The position numbers and the translations under genes are program-made. A stretch of 64,000 nucleotides of DNA from Sphaerimonospora mesophila NBRC 14179 = JCM 3151 (lineage in GTDB: Bacteria > Actinomycetota > Actinomycetes > Streptosporangiales > Streptosporangiaceae): the NCBI GenBank assembly GCA_001552515.1, contig BCRI01000009.1, positions 1-64,000 of the forward strand. Reading direction: 5' to 3'. Shown piece by piece: positions 52,918 to 61,069 of this stretch (positions are counted from its first letter, which is position 1; each line of letters starts with the position of its first letter). Under the pieces are notes generated by a model. That model did no database searches, had not been told where the DNA came from, and was given only the letters and a program-made list of their open reading frames with translations.

Positions 52918-53565
52918 TCACCGGCCGCGGTCGGCCTTGAGACGGGCGGCCAGGGCCGCCGCCTGGGTACGGCGTTCCATGTTGAGCTTGCTCAGCAGGT
53001 TGGAGACGTAGTTCTTGACGGTCTTCTCCGCCAGGAACATCCGCTCGCCGATCTGGCGGTTGGTCAGCCCCTCGCCGATCAGCTCCAGGATCTGCCGCTC
53101 CTGATCGGACAGCGCGGCGAGCGGGTCCTTCCTGGTCGCCTGGTCGCGCAGCCGCTGCAGCATGCTCGCCGTGGTCTGCGGATCGAGCAGCGACTGGCCG
53201 GCCGCGACCGTGCGCACCGCGCCGACCAGGTCGGAGCCGTGGATCTGCTTGAGCACATAGCCCGCGGCTCCCGCCATCACGGCGTTGAACAGCGCCTCGT
53301 CGTCGGCGAACGACGTCAGCATCAGACAGGCCAGCTCCGGCATCTTCGAACGCAGGTCGCGGCAGACGTCCACGCCGTTGCCGTCGGGCAGGCGGACGTC
53401 GAGCACCGCGACGTCCGGTTTGAGTGCGGGGATCCGGGCCAGCGCCGACTCGGCCGTGCCCGCCTCCCCGACGACCTCGATGTCGGTCTCGGCCTCGAGC
53501 AGCGCCGCGACGCCTCGCCGTACCACCTCGTGGTCGTCCACCAGGAACACACGAATCATGCCCAT
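52918..53565 (-). CDS. devR: DevR/DosR-type response regulator
   Basis: 215 residues, NarL family, nearly collinear with mycobacterial DosR. Phospho-acceptor Asp56 ([13 protein letters not shown]), switch Thr/Ser84-85 ([11 protein letters not shown]) and Lys106 (GYVLKQIHG) are present. The LuxR-type DNA-binding domain at about 150-210 reads [52 protein letters not shown], with the recognition helix ([12 protein letters not shown]) as in DosR. It should activate the GGGAC-N4-GNCCC promoters in this window. It converges on devS across the palindromic element and is divergent from the P-type ATPase gene. Confidence 0.95.
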   Translation of the reverse strand: MGMIRVFLVDDHEVVRRGVAALLEAETDIEVVGEAGTAESALARIPALKPDVAVLDVRLPDGNGVDVCRDLRSKMPELACLMLTSFADDEALFNAVMAGAAGYVLKQIHGSDLVGAVRTVAAGQSLLDPQTTASMLQRLRDQATRKDPLAALSDQERQILELIGEGLTNRQIGERMFLAEKTVKNYVSNLLSKLNMERRTQAAALAARLKADRGR

Positions 53566-53597
53566 ACGCTAACCCGCGGCGGGTCCGCTTCGCCGAC

Positions 53598-53611
53598 GGG
53601 CCGAAGGTCCC
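53598..53611. promoter_or_regulatory. candidate DevR box between devR and the P-type ATPase gene
   Basis: GGGCCGAAGGTCCC, identical to the box at 50107-50120 and an exact match to GGGAC-N4-GNCCC on the reverse strand. A weaker copy (GATGCCTTTCGCCC, 53619-53632) follows about 21 bp later. The site could serve devR (autoregulation) and the ATPase gene. Confidence 0.6.
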
Positions 53612-53669
53612 CGGCCGGGATGCCTTTCGCCCGGGGTGGTCCGGACGTCTGAATGATCTGCTTGATGGT

Positions 53670-56291
53670 ATGGAGGCGACAGCGCGAGCACTGACCGGAC
53701 TGACCGAGGAGGCCGCTTCCCGGCGGCTGGCCGAGTGCGGGCCCAACGAGTTTCCGCGGCCTCGCCCGCCCGGCCTGCTCGTCCGGGCCGCCCGTCAGCT
53801 CGCCGACCCGATGTCGATCCTGCTGCTGGTGGCCGGACTGGTCACCCTGGTCGTCCTCGGCGAGGTGCCGGAGGGCGCGGCCATCGTGACCATTCTCCTG
53901 GTCAACGTGATCATCGGGGTGAGCCAGGAGACGAAGGCGGACCGTGCCGTACGGGCCCTGCGCACGCTCACGGCTCCCATGGCCAAGGTCGTCCGCGATG
54001 GCGCCGTACGCAGGATCCCCGCGGCCGAGGTCGTACCGGGCGACGTCATGCAGGTGGCGGCCGGAGACCGCGTCCCGGCCGACGCGCGGCTGCTGGAGGC
54101 GAGCGGGCTCGGCGTGGACGAGTCCATGCTCACGGGGGAGTCGCTGTCGGCGGACAAGCGGGTGACCGCGCCGGGCGAGGGGCCCGGCGCGGAGACGGGG
54201 ACGAACGTGCCGCCGGCGGATCGGCACGGTGAGCTGTTCGCCGGGACGCTGGTCGTCCGGGGCGCGGGCGTGGCCGAGGTGACCGGCACCGGCGGCGGCA
54301 CCGAGATGGGGCGCATCGCCGCCGCGCTCGGCGGCGGCGTCAAGGGCCCGCTCGCGGTGGAGCTCGCACAGGTGTCGCGGCGGATCGGCCTGGTCGCCGT
54401 GCTCGCGGGCATCGTGATGATCCTCATCGGGCTCACCCGGGTCCAGCGGGGCGAGGCCGCGCTGCTCGACATCATCCTGGCCGGGGTGGCGCTGGCCATC
54501 GCCGCGGTGCCGGAGAGCCTGGCCGCGGCCGTCACCACCGCGCTGGCGCTCGGCTCACAGCGCATGGCCAGGCTCGGCGTCATCGTCCGCCGGCTGTCGG
54601 CCATCGAGGCACTGGGCGCGACCACCGTCATCGCCACGGACAAGACCGGCACGCTGACCACCGGCCATCTGACCGTGGTCGGCCAGGTGACGGTGCCCGG
54701 GGGTGACCTGTGGCGGGCCGCGTTGCGCTGCAACGACGCCCGTGACGGTCTCGGCGACGCCGTCGACGTGGCCCTCGCCGTGGCGGCCGAACGCCGTGGT
54801 GTACGGCTCCAGCCGGAGGAGAGACGCCTGGCCGACCGGCCGTTCGAGGCCGAGACGAAGTCCATGGCCGTGATCACCTCGGTGGCGGCAGGCGATCGCG
54901 GGTCGCGGCCGCTGCTGACGGTCAAGGGCGCCCCCGAGGTGGTGCTCGCCCGGTGTGTTCCGGGAGAGGAGACCGATCGGCTGGCGGCGGCGGTGTCCGG
55001 CCTCGCCGACCGGGGCCTGCGGGTGCTCGCGCTCGCCGAGAAGGACACCGGAGATCTCGACGCCGGTGGGCTGCGCCCGCTCGGCCTGGTCGCGCTGCGC
55101 GACGAGATCCGCCCATCGGCGCCGCAGGCGGTGGCGGACTGCCGTGCGGCCGGCATCCGGGTCGTCATGGTGACCGGTGACCACGCGGACACCGCCCGCG
55201 CGATCGCCGAGGAGGTGGGCATCGAGGCCGACCCGGTGGTCACGGGCGCCGCACTCGACGCGCTGGGCGGTTCCGTCGGCTCACCCGGGACCGGCGAGCA
55301 CGCCCATGCCGAGCGGTCCGCCCGGCTGCGCGAGGCGGCCGTGCTGGCCCGGGTCGACCCCGCCACCAAGCTCGACCTGGTGCGTGCGCTGCGGTCGGGC
55401 GGCGAGGTCGTGGCGATGACCGGCGACGGAGTGAACGACGCGCCCGCGCTGCGCAACGCCGACGTGGGGGTGGCCATGGCCGGTGAGGAGGGCACCGACG
55501 TGGCCCGGGAGGCGGCGGCCGTCGTCGTCACCAACGGGGAGCTCGGCACGATCGTCAGCGGGGTGCGCGAGGGCCGCCGCCTGCACCACAACGTGGCCTC
55601 GATGATCGGATATCTGCTGATCGGCAACCTCGCGGAGATCCTCATCGTCCTCACCGGCCTCATCGCCTGGCCGGAGCTGGTCGTGCCGCTGCTTCCCGTG
55701 CAACTGCTCTGGATCAACCTGGTGCTGGACGGCATCCCGGCCATCGCGCTCGGCGTCGACCGGCCGGCCGGCGATCCGCTGGCGCTGCGTCCGCGCGTGG
55801 GCGGCCTGCTGTCGTGGCGGGTCCTGACCCGGATCGCGCTGCGGGCGCTGGTCGTCGGCGCGCTCGTCTTCGCGGCCGTGGAGACCGCACGCCGCCTCGG
55901 CTGGAGCGAGGAGCAGGTGCGGGGCCAGGCCGTGCTCGCCCTGGTCTTCGCCCGCCTGACCCTGGCCTATGTCGTACGGGCCCGCCGCCGGACCTTCGAG
56001 CGCGGCTGGTGGCGGGGCCGTGCCGTGCTCGTCGCGGTGGCCGCTACCGCCGCGCTGCAGGTGCTGGTGACGGTGATCCCGCCGCTGGGCGCGCCCCTCG
56101 CACTGGTGCCGCTGCCGGCGGCGGGCTGGGCGATGGCACTCGGCGCCGCCGTGCTGTCCGTGATCGTGTGCGACCTGATCCGCTTCGGTGAGCGGGGCGC
56201 TCGCAGGGGTGCGGAGGACGACGCCGGCGGCCGTACCGGACGGGCGGTGGCCGGGCGGGACGCCGAGCCCGCCGGCCGGGGTGCCTCCTGA
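53670..56291 (+). CDS. P-type cation-transporting ATPase, P2A (calcium) / CtpF-like
   Basis: 873 residues. Actuator motif LTGES, phosphorylation motif DKTGTLT with Asp324, KGAPEVVLARC in the nucleotide domain, and hinge MTGDGVNDAPALRNADVGVAM. The membrane motif before Asp324 is AAVPESLAAAVTTALALG (PES in place of the PEGL of SERCA pumps). The C-terminal transmembrane block and the LLPVQLLWINLVLDGIPAIALG segment fit P2A enzymes such as CtpF (Rv1997), a DosR-regulon Ca-type pump of mycobacteria. Cation is inferred. ATG 53670 matches the usual N-terminus; the longer frame overlaps devR antisense. Confidence 0.92.
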   Translation: MEATARALTGLTEEAASRRLAECGPNEFPRPRPPGLLVRAARQLADPMSILLLVAGLVTLVVLGEVPEGAAIVTILLVNVIIGVSQETKADRAVRALRTLTAPMAKVVRDGAVRRIPAAEVVPGDVMQVAAGDRVPADARLLEASGLGVDESMLTGESLSADKRVTAPGEGPGAETGTNVPPADRHGELFAGTLVVRGAGVAEVTGTGGGTEMGRIAAALGGGVKGPLAVELAQVSRRIGLVAVLAGIVMILIGLTRVQRGEAALLDIILAGVALAIAAVPESLAAAVTTALALGSQRMARLGVIVRRLSAIEALGATTVIATDKTGTLTTGHLTVVGQVTVPGGDLWRAALRCNDARDGLGDAVDVALAVAAERRGVRLQPEERRLADRPFEAETKSMAVITSVAAGDRGSRPLLTVKGAPEVVLARCVPGEETDRLAAAVSGLADRGLRVLALAEKDTGDLDAGGLRPLGLVALRDEIRPSAPQAVADCRAAGIRVVMVTGDHADTARAIAEEVGIEADPVVTGAALDALGGSVGSPGTGEHAHAERSARLREAAVLARVDPATKLDLVRALRSGGEVVAMTGDGVNDAPALRNADVGVAMAGEEGTDVAREAAAVVVTNGELGTIVSGVREGRRLHHNVASMIGYLLIGNLAEILIVLTGLIAWPELVVPLLPVQLLWINLVLDGIPAIALGVDRPAGDPLALRPRVGGLLSWRVLTRIALRALVVGALVFAAVETARRLGWSEEQVRGQAVLALVFARLTLAYVVRARRRTFERGWWRGRAVLVAVAATAALQVLVTVIPPLGAPLALVPLPAAGWAMALGAAVLSVIVCDLIRFGERGARRGAEDDAGGRTGRAVAGRDAEPAGRGAS

Positions 56292-56295
56292 GCCA

Positions 56296-56333
56296 CCGAT
56301 CCCGGCGGCTTCCCCGGAAGCCGCCGGGATCGG
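56296..56333. terminator. 18-bp near-perfect hairpin after the P-type ATPase gene
   Basis: 56296-56313 is complementary base for base to 56316-56333, leaving a CCCC/GG turn. It begins 5 bp after the stop codon, in front of the converging CBS-BON gene's downstream region. No T-run, but it is the strongest stem in the window. Confidence 0.85.
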
Positions 56334-56449
56334 CGTCGTACGAGCCAGGCGGGGTGCCCGGACGTGGTGCGGCCCGCCGGAACGGGTCCGGCGGGCCTGC
56401 GGGGGAGAGGAGGGCCGCCCGGCTCGGTGGCGGCGACGGGGTGGCGGGG

Positions 56450-57157
56450 TCAGAGGCTCACCCACCGCTGCTGCCGCAGGTCGTCCCAGTCCCAGCAGAG
56501 CCGGTTGACGACGTCGACGACGCCGTTGACCCGGCGGATGAGCCGGATGGCGATGTCCGCGCTGCTCCGCTCGGGGATGGTGCCGGCGACGGTGACGACA
56601 CCGTCCCGCACGGTGATCTCGATGTCGGAGGTGTCCGTCCACAGGTTGCGTTCGACGATGTCCTCGGCGATCTCGCGGGCGATCTCCTCGTCGGGGCGGA
56701 CGAACACCTTCAGCAGGTCGTGCCTGCTGACGATGCCCATCAGGCGACCGTGCCCGTCGACGACGGGAAGCCGCCGCACGCCGTGCCGGTCCATGAGGCG
56801 GGCCGCCGACACCACCGAGGTCTCGCCGGAGACGGTCACGGCGGGGGTGGTCATGAGCTCGCCCGCGCTGTCCCCGAGGGCCCTCGCGGCCGGGTCGCCG
56901 CCCACGAGGTCGAGGCGGTGGCGCAGGCGGGCGCGCAGCGGCGGCCGGTAGCCCTCGCGGTAGTACCGCTCCCGGAACTCCTCCTTGCGCAGCAGGTCGG
57001 TCTCGGAGACCACGCCGGAGACCCGGCCCTGGTCGTCCACGACGGGCACGGCGCTGACGCCGCGCCTGATCAGTAGCTCGGCGATGTCCTTGAACGGGGT
57101 GCCCGCGTTCACGCCGGCGACGTCACGCGTCATGACGTCCTTCACTTTCACTTGCAC
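56450..57157 (-). CDS. CBS-pair protein with C-terminal BON domain, third copy
   Basis: 235 residues, the close paralogue of the protein at 33659: VKDVMTRDVAGVNAGTPFKD, LLRKEEFRERYYREGYRPPL, ELMTTPAVTVSGETSVVSAA, MGIVSRHDLLKVFVRPDEEI, then a BON domain (DIEITVRDGVVTVAGTIPER). GTG 57157 follows GGGAGG at about five bases. It shares the region around 57242, which holds a candidate DevR box, with the divergent universal stress protein gene. The duplication links the two halves of the stress regulon. Confidence 0.9.
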   Translation of the reverse strand: MQVKVKDVMTRDVAGVNAGTPFKDIAELLIRRGVSAVPVVDDQGRVSGVVSETDLLRKEEFRERYYREGYRPPLRARLRHRLDLVGGDPAARALGDSAGELMTTPAVTVSGETSVVSAARLMDRHGVRRLPVVDGHGRLMGIVSRHDLLKVFVRPDEEIAREIAEDIVERNLWTDTSDIEITVRDGVVTVAGTIPERSSADIAIRLIRRVNGVVDVVNRLCWDWDDLRQQRWVSL

Positions 57158-57241
57158 GGTGTCCTCCCGGCACGATGTGATCTATCTCGACGTTAGGCCG
57201 GGACGGGCGCCGGGCGCAGAGGCGTTGGCCCACGCCTCGCG

Positions 57242-57255
57242 ATGACCTTCGGCCT
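57242..57255. promoter_or_regulatory. candidate DevR box between CBS-BON and Usp genes
   Basis: ATGACCTTCGGCCT matches the best box (GGGACCTTCGGCCC) at 11 of 14 positions, including an unbroken ACCTTCGGCC core. It lies between two divergent stress genes. Confidence 0.45.
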
Positions 57256-57428
57256 TCGCTTCCGGCGGCGGACGGGGTCCCCTGTCCGAATGCCCGGGGG
57301 ATCGGGGCATGGCGGGCTCCTGGGGGGAAGAGGTCCGTGAGGGTCGCCGGCTCACCCGGGATCACGCCTGCCGGGTGGCGCCGGCGGGGGCGGTACGGCG
57401 ACACGAGCACCGAGACTGGAGGCTTCCG

Positions 57429-58319
57429 ATGACCGAACCGATCGTGGTCGCGACCGACGGCTCGCCCGCGGCGACCGCCGCCGTCGAGTGGGCGACCGAC
57501 GACGCCGCGCGCAAGCGTCTGCCCCTGCGCATCGTGCACGTCCTGGACCGCCTGCCGTACGACATCCCCCGCTATCCGATCCCCGATGTGTACGACCACC
57601 TGAGCCGGTCCGGCGGGCAGATCCTCGACGAGGCCGAGCGGACCGCCCGGGAACGGTGGCCGGACGTCGAGGTCACCGTCGAAATGGCCGAGGGAGACCC
57701 GGTCCACATCCTGCGGCGGCAGGCCGAGCACGCCCTCGAACTCGTCGTCGGCAGCCGTGGCCTGGGCGGTTTCACCGGGATGCTGCTCGGCTCGGTCAGC
57801 ATGCACGTGGCCGGTCAGGTGGAGGTCCCCGTGGTCGTGGTGCGCCCCGGCGCGGCGACGGTCCACTCGGAGATCGTCGCGGGGTTCGACGGCTCGCCGG
57901 AATCCGAGGCCGCCCTGGCCTACGCCTTCGAAGAGGCCGGGGTGCGCGGCGGCCGGCTGCGGGTGGTGCACGCCTGGCAGATGCCGGTGTACGTCTACGC
58001 CCCGGAGCTCGCCTACGACATGGACGAAACACGGCAGGCGCACGAGGACTTCGTGACCGACCGGCTCACGGCGTGGCGCGAGCGGTACCCCGGCGTGGAC
58101 ACCGTGCTGGACGCCGTCTCCGCGCACCCGGTCACCGCGCTCGTCGAGGCCTCGGCGGAGGCCGACCTGCTGGTCGTCGGCTCCAGGGGGCGCGGCGCCG
58201 TACGATCGCTCGTGCTCGGCTCGGTCAGCCGGGCCGTGCTGCACCACGCCCGGTGTCCGGTCGCCGTCGTGCGGTCGAAGGCGCCCGTCACCGGAGAGTC
58301 GCCCCAGGCCGACACCTGA
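57429..58319 (+). CDS. universal stress protein, two tandem Usp domains
   Basis: 296 residues with two Usp domains: IVVATDGSPAATAAVEWA and LVVGSRGLGGFTGMLLGSVS, then IVAGFDGSPESEAALAYA and LLVVGSRGRGAVRSLVLGSVS. Both carry the ATP-binding G-2x-G-9x-G pattern. Sister to the protein at 32756. ATG 57429 follows TGGAGG at seven bases; the 40 codons upstream in frame are dropped. The box at 57242 suggests DevR control. It would act in the cytosol as an ATP-binding stress protein. Confidence 0.92.
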   Translation: MTEPIVVATDGSPAATAAVEWATDDAARKRLPLRIVHVLDRLPYDIPRYPIPDVYDHLSRSGGQILDEAERTARERWPDVEVTVEMAEGDPVHILRRQAEHALELVVGSRGLGGFTGMLLGSVSMHVAGQVEVPVVVVRPGAATVHSEIVAGFDGSPESEAALAYAFEEAGVRGGRLRVVHAWQMPVYVYAPELAYDMDETRQAHEDFVTDRLTAWRERYPGVDTVLDAVSAHPVTALVEASAEADLLVVGSRGRGAVRSLVLGSVSRAVLHHARCPVAVVRSKAPVTGESPQADT

Positions 58320-58350
58320 GGCCCGGCCGGCCGAACCGGCGCCCGCGCCG

Positions 58351-58450
58351 TCGGTCGAAGAACCGGGCCGTCAGTCGAAGAACCGGGCCGTCGGTCGAAG
58401 AACCGGGCCGTCGGTCGAAGAACCGGGCCGTCAGTCGAAGAACCGCGCCA
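58351..58450. repeat. five tandem 20-bp repeats at the 3' end of the BON-methyltransferase gene
   Basis: Five units of TCGGTCGAAGAACCGGGCCG (variant TCAGTCGAAG...) stand head to tail. The last unit (58431-58450) is the 3' end of the methyltransferase gene on the minus strand, including its stop codon (TCA). The other four are duplications running downstream. Each unit can form GGTTCTTCGACC-type folded structure; two of five keep the stop codon. Confidence 0.92.
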
Positions 58451-59129
58451 GCCGCCGGTCGTCGGCCGGTCGTACGCCCGCCTTGGCGGGGATCAGGTCG
58501 GCGAAGACGGTCGCCTCGTCGCGGGTCACGAGCAGGGGGTACCAGCACCGCCCGGCGCGGTCGGGCCGGCACAGGTGCTTGAAGGTCTGCACGTCGAGCA
58601 GGCGCACGTGGGTGGGGTCGGCCACGGCGTTGACATGTCGCCACCAGGGCGCGAGGACGTGCAGGACGCCACCGGGGCGCAGAATCCGATGGCACTCGGC
58701 GAGCAGCGGCAGATAGTCGGCGAGGTGTTCGAGCACGTGGACCGCGAAGATCTGGTCCACCGATTCGTCCTGGAACGGGACGCCGTTCATCAGGTCGGCG
58801 ACGACGTCGACGGCGGGCCCCGGCCACACGTCGAGGCCGAGGTTGTCGGCGTGCTGCTTGGTGCCGCCGCAGCCGAGATCCACGACTCTCGGCGCGACGC
58901 CGCCGACGCGGACCCGGTCCCACACCGCCAGCACGCCGCCCATCCGGCCGAGCAGCTCCCGCAGGATCGCGAGGTCGTCCGGATCCGGGGCGGAGCCCTC
59001 GACATGGGCCACCCCGCCGTCGAACCGTACGGACACCTCGAGCGCGCCCAGCCGGGGATCGTGTTCGAGCAGGTCGGCGGCGGCGCATTCGAGATCGCGA
59101 TCCAGCAGGTCGCGCCGGGACCGGCTCAC
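58431..59129 (-). CDS. BON domain fused to a SAM-dependent methyltransferase
   Basis: 232 residues. The first ~75 form a BON domain (RLGALEVSVRFDGGVAHVEG, LLGRMGGVLAVWDRVRVGG). The rest is a class I methyltransferase: motif I RVVDLGCGGTKQHADNLGLD, VPFQDESVDQIFAVHVLEHL, LRPGGVLHVLAPWW. BON domains usually sit in membrane-stress proteins, here also in the three CBS-BON proteins nearby; fusion to a methyltransferase is not something I recall. Substrate unknown, perhaps a membrane lipid or surface polymer. The C-terminus ends LARFFD, repeated in the DNA just downstream. Confidence 0.85.
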   Translation of the reverse strand: MSRSRRDLLDRDLECAAADLLEHDPRLGALEVSVRFDGGVAHVEGSAPDPDDLAILRELLGRMGGVLAVWDRVRVGGVAPRVVDLGCGGTKQHADNLGLDVWPGPAVDVVADLMNGVPFQDESVDQIFAVHVLEHLADYLPLLAECHRILRPGGVLHVLAPWWRHVNAVADPTHVRLLDVQTFKHLCRPDRAGRCWYPLLVTRDEATVFADLIPAKAGVRPADDRRLARFFD

Positions 59130-59347
59130 GCCGGCCTCCCGGGAACGGGACCTCCGCGGAGGCGGGGCACGATCATCGGTTCCTCCTCCCGGCGGCGCGG
59201 CAGCCGCCGCAGACGGTGGGCACTGTCCCGGCCACCTGCCCCGGATGACGGGGTCTTATGGCTCGTTCCGGGGTGATCCGCCGGGAATCAGGCCGCAGGC
59301 CCCCTACGGATAGGTCCGTACCCGCACGGGGGCGTCCTCGGGCGCGC

Positions 59348-60775
59348 TCAGTGCGCCGGGATCACGGGGGCGGGGCGGATGGCGGTCGTCGCTACGGCCG
59401 AGGGCCGGTCCGGGCTCAGCAGCGGCAGGCGGAGGGCGAATCGGGCGCCACGCGGCGAGTCCTCGATGCGCAGGGTCCCGTGGTGGGCCCGGACGATCGC
59501 ACGGCAGATGGCGAGGCCGAGCCCGCTGCCTCCGGGATCACGGCGGCGTCCGTCGGCGAGGCGGACGAAGGGCTCGAAGACCCGTTCCCGATCCTGCGGT
59601 GCGACGCCGCAGCCGTCGTCCGACACGGTGACCACCGCCTCTCCGTTCCCGCTCGCCACGCTGACCTCCACGGCCGTTTCCGCGTGCCGCTGCGCGTTGG
59701 CGATGAGGTTGCCGAGGACTCCGGCCAGCTGCGACCTGTTGCCGAGGACCTTCGGCTCACCGGCGACGTGCACCCGCACCGGCGGACCGTACGTCCGGGA
59801 GCCCGTCTCCTCCCGGACGAGCGCGACCAGATCGACCGGTTCCGGGGTGGGCACCTCGCGCTTGACCCTGGCGTACGTCAGCACCCCCTCGATGATCGAC
59901 TGCAGCCGTTCCGTGGTGGCCAGCGCGGCCCGGACGGCGTCGTGGGGGTCCACCTCGTCGGGGTACGTCAGGGCCTCCTCCAGCCTCACCCGCAGACCGG
60001 TGACCGGAGATCTGAGCTCGTGCGACACGATCTGGGCGAACTGCCGCTGACAGCCCACGGTCTCCTCGATCTCGGCGAAGGTCCGGTTGGCGGTCCGGGC
60101 GAGCTGCGCGATCTCGTCGTCCCTGGGCGGCTCGGGCACCCGGAGGCTGAGGTCGCCGGCGGTGATCTGGGAGGCGCGGGCGCGGATCGCGGCCACGGGA
60201 CGCAGCGTGCGGCCGACCCCCGCCCAGGTCGCCCAGGCGGCGAGAGCGGTCGCGGCGAGGACCCCGGCGCCGGTGAGCAGCTCCAGCCGGTGCGCCGCCA
60301 GGAGGGCGGGCCGCGCCTTCCCCACGTGGATGTAGTGGGTTGCGCCCTGCCCGAACAGGTGGTTCAGCTGAGGCGGGATCCGGATGGCGGTGACCAGGAA
60401 GCACTGATCGCCTCCCGGGCCGCACTCGGTGCGGTTCCGTACGCGCTCGGCGGTGCCCAGCGGGGTCATGCGCACCGGCGGTGCGTCCTGCGCGGGGGCC
60501 GCCACCACCCGGCCCCGGGCGTCCGTCACCTGCAGCAGGTCGGCCCGGCGCGGGAGAGCGGGGGTCAGCGGCGCGCGCTCCGAGGTCATCGAGACGATCC
60601 AGTCGACGGCGGTGCGCTGGGTCGCCTGGAACAGCCGGGCTTCGACCGCGTTCCTGGTCACGAAGTCGAGGCTCGCCCCGATCGCCGTCAGGACGATCAG
60701 GGACAGCAACGCGACGGTGAGCGTGTAGCGTGCCCGAATCGACCGGGGGCGAGGGAGAAGGCGTCCGCCTGTCAC
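59348..60775 (-). CDS. OmpR/EnvZ-class sensor histidine kinase, orphan
   Basis: 475 residues. TM1 at about 17-36 (YTLTVALLSLIVLTAIGASL), an extracytoplasmic sensor of ~120 residues with two cysteines that may pair (TECGPGGDQCF), TM2 at about 164-187, HAMP to ~240, HisKA with His252 (IVSHELRSPVTGLR), and the ATPase domain (NLIANAQRHAE, SDDGCGVAP, GGSGLGLAICRAIVRAHHG). GTG 60775 is the reported start. No response regulator gene is adjacent. The sensed signal is unknown. Confidence 0.9.
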   Translation of the reverse strand: MTGGRLLPRPRSIRARYTLTVALLSLIVLTAIGASLDFVTRNAVEARLFQATQRTAVDWIVSMTSERAPLTPALPRRADLLQVTDARGRVVAAPAQDAPPVRMTPLGTAERVRNRTECGPGGDQCFLVTAIRIPPQLNHLFGQGATHYIHVGKARPALLAAHRLELLTGAGVLAATALAAWATWAGVGRTLRPVAAIRARASQITAGDLSLRVPEPPRDDEIAQLARTANRTFAEIEETVGCQRQFAQIVSHELRSPVTGLRVRLEEALTYPDEVDPHDAVRAALATTERLQSIIEGVLTYARVKREVPTPEPVDLVALVREETGSRTYGPPVRVHVAGEPKVLGNRSQLAGVLGNLIANAQRHAETAVEVSVASGNGEAVVTVSDDGCGVAPQDRERVFEPFVRLADGRRRDPGGSGLGLAICRAIVRAHHGTLRIEDSPRGARFALRLPLLSPDRPSAVATTAIRPAPVIPAH

Positions 60776-61069
60776 GGGTCCGTCCTTTCCAGGGCGTCGA
60801 TATGGCGCGTCTCCGGTGGGAGAACCTATTAGGTCCCAACCCCATATATGGCGTTTTCAATACCGGTCATGCGTGGGGGAGGCGGAAGGACGCCGAATCA
60901 TTGCGGGGGCATTACCGGGTCTTGACGAAAATGACCGGGCGATCGATCGAATCGGTGAATAGAGCAAGGTTTCCGCTGGTCACGGGTTTGTCGAGACGGA
61001 ACCACGTCACCGGGAGTGTCGCCGGACATCACCGGTCCCGATGGCGTACGGAAATACCAAAGGGGTGGG
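60776..61069. promoter_or_regulatory. divergent promoter region with two perfect palindromes
   Basis: This 294-bp gap separates the sensor kinase from the esterase gene and is less GC-rich than its surroundings. It contains ACCTA-T-TAGGT (60824-60834) and CCATATATGG (60842-60851), both perfectly symmetric, and TTGACG at about 60921 that could be a -35 box. No gene is supported in it. Confidence 0.45.

Noticed and set aside
58351-58450. Possible CRISPR array or iteron origin
   Set aside because: No spacers; units derive from the adjacent gene end, and no replication gene is near.
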